The position numbers and the translations under genes are program-made. The notes beneath the pieces are model-generated. The model did no database searches. It was not told the origin of the DNA and saw only the letters and a program-made list of their open reading frames with translations. Shown here piece by piece: positions 1-5,158 of a stretch of DNA of 7,284 nt (positions are counted from its first letter, which is position 1; each line of letters opens with the position of its first letter). This stretch comes from a bacterium UBP4_UBA6127 (lineage in GTDB: Bacteria > UBP4 > UBA4092), in assembly GCA_002428325.1 (NCBI GenBank), contig DIVR01000030.1, positions 1 through 7,284 on the forward strand. The letters are read 5' to 3'.

Positions 1-1
1 C

Positions 2-334
2 AGCGCTGAACCCCTGAAGATGATGTACACTGAATTTGATAAGAGAAGAAAACGGATTGTTGAACTCCTCTCAAAGGTGCCGGGCGTTTCCTGCCAGGTT
101 CCGAAGGGCGCTTTTTATGCATTCCCAAATGTCAGTGGACTGTTTGGAAAAACCTATCATGGAGTTTCAGTGAATAATTCCTTGGAGTTATGCAATTACC
201 TGTTGGAAAAAGGACATATTGCCACAGTCCCGGGTTCTGCATTTGGCGCAGAGGGGTTTGTCCGATTCTCTTATGCCACCTCCATGGAAAATATTGAAGA
301 AGGTATTCGAAGAATGACAGAAGCCCTTCAGTAA
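2..334 (+). CDS. PLP-dependent class I/II aminotransferase, C-terminal part (5' end outside window)
   Basis: The open frame runs in from the left edge with no stop, so this is the last 110 codons of a longer gene; the ATG at 20 is internal. The visible part is the small C-terminal domain of fold-type I aminotransferases of the AspC/AspB kind. It shows the GAFYAFPN strand motif, the VPGSAFG segment, and then GFVRFSYA, whose Arg is, by family knowledge, the residue that holds the substrate alpha-carboxylate. The PLP-binding Lys and the cofactor domain lie upstream of the window, so substrate specificity cannot be read; aspartate or another amino acid with 2-oxoglutarate is the usual reaction. 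The enzyme would be cytosolic. The next gene starts 15 bp after the TAA on the same strand, which points to a shared transcript. Confidence 0.9.
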   Translation, partial: SAEPLKMMYTEFDKRRKRIVELLSKVPGVSCQVPKGAFYAFPNVSGLFGKTYHGVSVNNSLELCNYLLEKGHIATVPGSAFGAEGFVRFSYATSMENIEEGIRRMTEALQ

Positions 335-349
335 AAGATCGAGACTCGA

Positions 350-1087
350 ATGGATTATAAAACATTTCTAGATAATCAAAATACCCAGATACGGCAGGTT
401 CTTTTAGAGAGCCTGCCCTCTGTGGACCCGGAAATACCTTCCTTATGGGATGAAATAAGAAAAGCTCTTCAATCAGGGTCTCCTTATTGTTTGGCTCTTT
501 ATATGGCTGTCCTTTATAAAAGCTTTACAGGGTTAGAGAGAAAAGAATACCCTCAGCCACTGATGACTGCCGGTTGTGGAGTGGAGATGATCTATGCTGG
601 ACATGGAATTCTTATTGATATGCCAGCCTTGAGGACTTCTGCATCCAATCAGGATAGTGAATCACTTCATAAGGGGGCAATCCCTCTTTTAGCAGCGGAC
701 TCAATTCATACCTATGTTTTTGAATGGATACTGGAGAATCTTCCCGGTTTAGAAGGTTATCAGCTGATAACTCAATTAGCAGAAGCTTCCGGATGGAAGG
801 GAATACTGGGAGCCGAAGATGAAAACGATTTATTACACCGATTTGTCCCCTTTGCTCAATTTGCAGGAAGAATAACAGCACAGAAAACAGGCCTATCAGA
901 AGAAATTCGTCTTAATATAGATACTCTTTCTGTTTCAATAGGAGAAATCCTTTCCAGCCTCAATAAAAACAATAAATCCTCCAGCCTTTTAGAATCCCAA
1001 ATAAAAACCGCGATAGAGAAGGCATCTTTCCTTCCCCATCGCGGAATTGAACTGTTTCAGAATTACCTGGACTACATTATCCGATAG
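350..1087 (+). CDS. Degenerate IspA-like polyprenyl synthetase homologue, probably catalytically inactive
   Basis: This 245-residue protein can be laid by eye on E. coli IspA (farnesyl diphosphate synthase, about 299 residues). Residues 76-81 CGVEMI match CAVECI; residues 92-94 PAL match PAM just after the first Asp-rich motif; residues 113-124 LLAADSIHTYVF match ILAGDALQTLAF; residues 143-151 LAEASGWKG match LASASGIAG; the end DYIIR matches DYIIQR. The catalytic residues are not kept. DDxxxxD becomes I89-D90...R95, the Arg pair after it is missing with a shortened loop, the GKRLRP region reads SGSPYCL (42-48), GGQxxDL reads GAEDEND (154-160), KT reads V166-P167, and the second DDxxD region reads SSLNKNN (202-208). 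The known reaction, condensing isopentenyl diphosphate with an allylic diphosphate, therefore looks impossible for this protein alone. A regulatory or partner-subunit role is inference. The ATG has only a weak GAG upstream, and translation may be coupled to the aminotransferase. No frameshift or internal stop is seen. Confidence 0.72.
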   Translation: MDYKTFLDNQNTQIRQVLLESLPSVDPEIPSLWDEIRKALQSGSPYCLALYMAVLYKSFTGLERKEYPQPLMTAGCGVEMIYAGHGILIDMPALRTSASNQDSESLHKGAIPLLAADSIHTYVFEWILENLPGLEGYQLITQLAEASGWKGILGAEDENDLLHRFVPFAQFAGRITAQKTGLSEEIRLNIDTLSVSIGEILSSLNKNNKSSSLLESQIKTAIEKASFLPHRGIELFQNYLDYIIR

Positions 1088-1093
1088 GATTTT

Positions 1094-1108
1094 GATTAAT
1101 AATTAATC
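1094..1108. repeat. Perfect AT-rich palindrome at the junction of two convergent genes
   Basis: The bases gattaat-a-attaatc form a 7-bp inverted repeat around one central base. It sits directly after the stop of the IspA-like gene and covers the last codons and stop of the oxidoreductase gene. It is too AT-rich, and lacks a flanking U-tract on either strand, to be called a normal intrinsic terminator. The Ile-Asn-Tyr-stop codons may explain it by chance. Confidence 0.4.
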
Positions 1109-1950
1109 CATTCACCACCGGCGGCCAGAGATTTGGGCGCATCTTCCAGAATCTTCACCAAGGCTAATGATTTGTCTATGGAGAAGCCGGCTTCGCCTGT
1201 TTTAAAGAATTTAACGACTTCTTTGAAAAGATTGGCATAGAAAGCATCGAATTCTTTTACCGGGGCACCAATATACTTATTGCCAACTTTGATACCAAGC
1301 TGCCAGGCTGGGGCAAACTGCCATTCATTTTCACAAGTATAAACTTCGATAGTCGCCTTTTTATTATTCCCATAATCCAATACAACAATATGGTCATTCG
1401 GGGTACCAACATTAATCAGACGCTTGAAATCAGAACCCATCACCTGAACAACCGGAGCGATGCTATGGACACCATAATTGCTCCAGGAAGAAATCCCTTT
1501 ACAGAACATCTCCATTGGGGCTTCCGTAATTTCAGGTTTAAGGGCTTCAAGCTCTACAGCAAAAGCCAAAGCTGAACTCGACATCAAGGGAACTTTATGT
1601 TCTTTGGCAAAATTCACAATAGCTTCAGCTTCTTTGTAATAAGGAGAGAGGAACTTATCAATATAAACAGGTTTCCCGTAAGGAATGACTTTTTCAGCCA
1701 GCATCCGGTGATATTCATTGTTATTGGGGGACATCACCATGATATAGTCTGCTTCTTTAGCCACCTCATCCGGGGATTGGCACCGTTTCACTTTGTGTTC
1801 AGCACACCAATCACGTTCTCCCCGAGGAGCCCATTCCCAGGCAGCGACAACCTGAACATCCTGATCAGCCAGCTGCTCGGATAACAACCTCATAAACACA
1901 TCACAATGGTAGTTAGTCAGATAGTTATCTACCAACCCAATCTTAATCAT
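1096..1950 (-). CDS. Short divergent Gfo/Idh/MocA-family oxidoreductase
   Basis: A 284-residue protein with an N-terminal Rossmann-like half (about 1-120) and a C-terminal alpha/beta half. Family landmarks are PVYIDKFLS (95-102), which takes the place of the usual PVxxEKPLA and keeps Lys99, the SSSALAF segment (124-130), and NYGVH (158-162), which aligns with the usual D-x-G-x-H and keeps His162. The family normally oxidises or reduces sugars and related compounds with NAD(P) in the cytosol and is usually 330-350 residues, so this is a short version. The start KIGLVDNYLTNYH lacks the GxGxxG loop: D8, Y10 and N13 stand where the three glycines should be. This may mark a distinct subfamily rather than decay, because the reading frame is clean. 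The start is supported by AAGGAG (1957-1962) six bases before the ATG. It lies tail-to-tail with the IspA-like gene, with 8 bp between the stops. The substrate is unknown. Confidence 0.8.
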   Translation of the reverse strand: MIKIGLVDNYLTNYHCDVFMRLLSEQLADQDVQVVAAWEWAPRGERDWCAEHKVKRCQSPDEVAKEADYIMVMSPNNNEYHRMLAEKVIPYGKPVYIDKFLSPYYKEAEAIVNFAKEHKVPLMSSSALAFAVELEALKPEITEAPMEMFCKGISSWSNYGVHSIAPVVQVMGSDFKRLINVGTPNDHIVVLDYGNNKKATIEVYTCENEWQFAPAWQLGIKVGNKYIGAPVKEFDAFYANLFKEVVKFFKTGEAGFSIDKSLALVKILEDAPKSLAAGGEWINY

Positions 1951-2352
1951 ATAATTCTCCTTGAAATTCTCCGTCTATTAACGGAATTTAGAAATTTTAT
2001 TCTAGCACGTTTAGCCCAATCAAAGTCATAGTCATTCCACATATATTTATAGTCATCATTCAAAAGATTCAATTTTATGTTCCAAGCCGGAGTTTCCACC
2101 ATATTTTCCTGAATCAATCTAATAAACAATGAAGATAAGATTAGAAGTAAGGTTTGAATAAGAGTTGAGATCAATTCCATTCCACGGGTTGATTCAGACA
2201 GAAAAACCAAGATAGTGAAGTGGATTTATAATGATAAAGAACAGACAGAAACCATCCCTACATTGCAATATAGATACAGAATCAGAAAGAAAGAACTGTT
2301 ATAGGAACAATCTGAGAAATGAATCGACCTGTCCCCTATAAGTAAAATTGTA
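1951..2352. other. 402-bp gap without a convincing gene; possible gene or element remnant
   Basis: The gap lies between the kinase stop and the oxidoreductase start, both on the minus strand. On the minus strand an open frame of 87 codons (1947-2210) ends in an ATGA overlap with the oxidoreductase start; its composition (Leu/Ile-rich, then Asp/Tyr/Trp-rich, then Arg-rich) matches nothing I know, and I see no good ribosome site for it. On the plus strand a 48-codon open stretch (2158-2304) has no ATG and has a stop just upstream. Neither is supported as a gene. A weak minus-strand promoter-like pair lies at 2067-2072 (TTGAAT) and 2046-2051 (TATAAA), but the 15-bp spacer is short. Two copies of GGAGAATT occur on the minus strand just before the oxidoreductase start; the nearer one contains its Shine-Dalgarno site. 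Confidence 0.5.
2299..2341. repeat. Imperfect inverted repeat, possible element end or weak terminator
   Basis: The left arm ttataggaaca (2299-2309) pairs with the right arm tgtcccctataa (2330-2341) with one mismatch and one unpaired base, around a 20-base loop. On the minus strand it starts 11 bases after the kinase stop, so it could end that transcript, but the run after it is only pyrimidine-rich (TTCTTTCTTTC) and not a U-tract. The GGGGACAGGTC core on the minus strand resembles sequence I associate with the ends of REP/RAYT-type (Y1 transposase) elements. That link rests on memory and is weak, and no transposase is present. Confidence 0.35.
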
Positions 2353-4884
2353 TTATTCTGTCACATTAGATTTAATGGCATTAGCCACTTCATTAGCTAA
2401 TTCCTGGATTCGGAAAGGTTTCTGCACAAAACCAACCACTCCATTTTTCATAAGTTCCTGTACTTTCCCATCTCGCCCATATCCGGAAGAGATCATAACT
2501 TTCACTCGAGGATTGATGTCTTTCATCAAAGCATAAGTTTCAGGACCATTCATGCCCGGCATAATCATATCCAGGACAACCAAATCTATTTCCTTAGAAT
2601 GCTGCTGATAATAATCAATCGCTTCTTGGCCATTAGAAACTGCTTTCACCTGATAACCCAGTTGTTGCAATAGGGTGGAAGACAATTCCCGGATGATACT
2701 TTCATCATCCACCAGCAAAATAAAACCTTCCCCCTTAGGGATTTTAGTCTCCGGTTGAGTCTCTGGAAAGGATTTATCCTGTTCTTTATAAAAAGGTAGG
2801 TATATCTGGAATATCGAGCCTTTCCCCAATTCACTGGTCAGATAGATGCCACCCAAATGATTTTTGATAATCCCATACGACATAGCCAGCCCCATCCCTG
2901 TGCCCTCGCCTTCTTTCTTTGTCGTAAAATAAGGCTCAAAAACACGGTTTTGGATACTTAAAGGGATTCCGCTGCCAGTATCTGACACACTTAATTCCAC
3001 ATAAGTACCTGGTTTAATACCTGGGTGGCTCAGACAAAATTGGCTATCAATTTCTGTTTTCTGGAGGTGAAAAGTTAAGATGCCTCCATCCGGCATGGCA
3101 TCCTTGGCATTCACCACCAGATTTAACACAACTTGTTGGAGTTGGCCCGGGTCTCCCTGGACCCATAATTCACTTTCTCCCAGTTCCAATCGAATTACAA
3201 TATTTTTATTCAGAGTTCGGATCATTAATTCATTTATATCCCTGATAATGGAATTCAGATTAACCGGGATGTTCATAATTTTCCCCTGACGGGCAAACCC
3301 TAATAATTGGCGAGTTAAGTCAGAGGCTCTTTCGGCAGCTTTTTCAATTACAACTACGGCCTCATGATGGGAACTCCCTGGAGGCAGCTCAATTTTCAAT
3401 AAATTGGCATACCCCATAATACCCGTCAATAAATTATTAAAATCATGGGCCACGCCCCCCGCCAGTTTTCCAATTGATTCCATTTTTTGAGCTTGATAAA
3501 GCCTTCCTTCCGCTTTTTTTAAATCCGTAATATCCCTGGCAGCCGCAATAACACCCACTGTTTCACCTTCTTCATTACGAAAAACAGAAGCATTCACAAA
3601 AAAAGGAGAGGCTTCACCATCTTGTTTCAAAAGATTGAGAGAATACCCTTTCACTTCTCCGTTTTTCAATGCTTGTCGAAATATTTCTTTAGCATCGGAG
3701 GGTTCTGAGAAAAGGGTGGAGAATTCTCTCCCCAGCAACTCTTCTTTAGAAAACCCTGTTAAACGTTCAGCCGCCCGATTAATGTCCATCAACCTTCCCA
3801 GCGGTGAGATTATGAAGAGAGGATCCAATGTGGATTCAATCAAACCCCGATTATAAGCATTGGTATTTCTGATTTCTTTTTGAATTTTTGATTGTTCGGT
3901 GATGTCCAGAGAGAAGACAATCACTCCCATTAGTTCACCCTGAGAATCATAATAGGGGATTTTATCGGATTGAATAATCCGGACCTCACCTTTGGAGGTG
4001 GTGATAGGGACAATAGCGCCTCTTAAGCTATGCCCACCCTGAATAACAACTTGATCCTGCCGGTAAATCTCATCCGCAGTCGCAGGGAATAATTCATAGG
4101 AGGATTTTCCGGCGACCTCATCGGGTTCCCTTTCTACCAAAAGCGCTGCTGCCCGATTCACCCGGAGATAATTATTATGTTTATCTTTTATCCAGATAGC
4201 TGCTGGCACAGAGTTAAAAACAATATCCAGTTCTGCCAATGCGGACCGAAGGTCCTCTTCAACTTTCCGAAGTTCAGTAAGATTTCGAATTATACAGGAA
4301 TACCCCTTATAAATACCTTCTTCATCCCTTAAGACAGTGATTGTCAGGCTGGCCAGGAATCGTTCTCCCTCGTTTTTTTTGGGAACCAGCCATCGTTCCT
4401 TCTGAAAAGTCCCCTTAACCAATGATTCATCAATATCCCGTTGAGGATTATTTTGTTTTACATCATCGGAGGCATAGAGTATGGAAATATTCTTCCCGAT
4501 ACTTTCCTCAGAAGAATAACCAAAAAGCCTTTCAGCACCCAGATTCCAGCTAATGATAGTTCCTGCATTATCCAAATAAAGATGGGCATAATCCTGGATA
4601 TTTTCAACCATCAGCCGATATTGTTCTTCACTATTACGAAGTTTCTTTTCGGCTTCTATTCGTATAGACTCATCCCTTTTGATCAGCCAGTAGATAAGGA
4701 TGGCTATCAAGATCACATACAGCCACCCTTTAACCATTGAAAGAGTTCGGATAAGATGGGGGTCCTGAGTAAATTGCGTAACAAAAGTATCAGACAGACC
4801 TATCCAAATCACACTGGCAATGACATAAATCCATGCCACACGGCTGGCTGTTGATATTTTTTTCTTTTTCGATATCATGGGCAT
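2353..4884 (-). CDS. Membrane-anchored hybrid sensor histidine kinase with three PAS domains and a receiver
   Basis: An 843-residue protein. Two TM segments (about 14-33 and 52-68) flank a loop of under 20 residues, too small for a periplasmic sensor domain, so sensing is probably cytoplasmic or in the membrane. Three PAS/PAC units follow at about 86-205, 216-332 and 342-455. The kinase core has H480 in GGVAHDFNN (HisKA), the N box with N588 and N592, G1 at D635-TGSG, the F box at F649-EPYFTTK, and G2 at GTGMGL (661-666). A C-terminal receiver (about 720-840) has D726/D727, the phosphate-accepting D772, S800 and K822. All key residues are present, so it should autophosphorylate and pass phosphate to its own receiver. 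No DNA-binding or enzymatic output domain is attached and no separate regulator gene is in the window, so its target is unknown. The ATG at 4884 is preferred: AGGAG at 4894-4898 is 9 bases upstream of it, against 15 for the Met two codons later. It is divergent from the protease gene. Confidence 0.95.
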   Translation of the reverse strand: MPMISKKKKISTASRVAWIYVIASVIWIGLSDTFVTQFTQDPHLIRTLSMVKGWLYVILIAILIYWLIKRDESIRIEAEKKLRNSEEQYRLMVENIQDYAHLYLDNAGTIISWNLGAERLFGYSSEESIGKNISILYASDDVKQNNPQRDIDESLVKGTFQKERWLVPKKNEGERFLASLTITVLRDEEGIYKGYSCIIRNLTELRKVEEDLRSALAELDIVFNSVPAAIWIKDKHNNYLRVNRAAALLVEREPDEVAGKSSYELFPATADEIYRQDQVVIQGGHSLRGAIVPITTSKGEVRIIQSDKIPYYDSQGELMGVIVFSLDITEQSKIQKEIRNTNAYNRGLIESTLDPLFIISPLGRLMDINRAAERLTGFSKEELLGREFSTLFSEPSDAKEIFRQALKNGEVKGYSLNLLKQDGEASPFFVNASVFRNEEGETVGVIAAARDITDLKKAEGRLYQAQKMESIGKLAGGVAHDFNNLLTGIMGYANLLKIELPPGSSHHEAVVVIEKAAERASDLTRQLLGFARQGKIMNIPVNLNSIIRDINELMIRTLNKNIVIRLELGESELWVQGDPGQLQQVVLNLVVNAKDAMPDGGILTFHLQKTEIDSQFCLSHPGIKPGTYVELSVSDTGSGIPLSIQNRVFEPYFTTKKEGEGTGMGLAMSYGIIKNHLGGIYLTSELGKGSIFQIYLPFYKEQDKSFPETQPETKIPKGEGFILLVDDESIIRELSSTLLQQLGYQVKAVSNGQEAIDYYQQHSKEIDLVVLDMIMPGMNGPETYALMKDINPRVKVMISSGYGRDGKVQELMKNGVVGFVQKPFRIQELANEVANAIKSNVTE

Positions 4885-4893
4885 TCAGATATT

Positions 4894-4898
4894 CTCCT
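4894..4898 (-). promoter_or_regulatory. Shine-Dalgarno site of the sensor kinase
   Basis: AGGAG on the minus strand lies 9 bases before the ATG at 4884 and 15 bases before the in-frame ATG at 4878. The spacing favours the upstream start. Confidence 0.7.
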
Positions 4899-4968
4899 GC
4901 CAATTAATAAGCCAATCACGGACCTTCGCCTGTGAATACTCTATCCACACGTCCATCCATATTTACCT

Positions 4969-4998
4969 ATCATATATTTCAATACATCAATTTGTAAA
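4969..4998 (-). promoter_or_regulatory. Candidate sigma70-type promoter for the sensor kinase
   Basis: On the minus strand TTTACA (4993-4998, five of six to TTGACA) and TATGAT (4969-4974, five of six to TATAAT) are separated by 18 bp. Transcription would begin near 4962, giving a leader of about 77 nt before the kinase start. The region is AT-rich, so a chance match is possible. Confidence 0.4.
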
Positions 4999-5132
4999 AT
5001 ATCTCAGAGGATTCAATTTTTACCATTTATTCATTGCCTATTGCAAACCCATCGGGTAAGGATGTTCTAAGTCCGAAACAATTTAGAGAAAACCTCGCAT
5101 TATCAACCCTGTTCATTCAATGGAATCCTGTT

Positions 5133-5138
5133 TATAAT
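5133..5138 (+). promoter_or_regulatory. Possible -10 box for the S8 protease
   Basis: A perfect TATAAT lies 20 bases before the protease ATG. No good -35 is seen at normal spacing (TGTTCA at 5110-5115 matches three of six). If used, transcription would start close to 5145, just at the ribosome site, giving a very short leader. It may be a chance match, or the promoter may need an activator. Confidence 0.25.
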
Positions 5139-5143
5139 GGGAC

Positions 5144-5150
5144 AGAAGGA
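5144..5150 (+). promoter_or_regulatory. Shine-Dalgarno site of the S8 protease
   Basis: AGAAGGA ends 8 bases before the ATG at 5159. A second ATG two codons later would be 14 bases away, so the first is the likely start. Confidence 0.65.
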
Positions 5151-5158
5151 ATACATTC

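Noticed and set aside
1094..1108. Palindrome between convergent stops as a bidirectional terminator
   Set aside because: The stem is almost all A/T with a one-base centre, and no T-run follows on either strand.
1390..1884. Plus-strand open frames inside the oxidoreductase gene
   Set aside because: Their codons mirror the well-supported minus-strand gene and they carry no recognisable motif.
1968..1990. Hairpin (AATTCCGT / ACGGAGAATT) upstream of the oxidoreductase as a riboswitch or attenuator
   Set aside because: The arms are short and interrupted by a two-base bulge, there is no alternative stem or known riboswitch core, and it does not cover the AAGGAG site.
4877..5059. Plus-strand open frame of 60 codons overlapping the kinase start
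   Set aside because: It overlaps the kinase start codons, has no ribosome site, and its Ser/Ile/His-rich translation matches nothing; it sits in the divergent control region.
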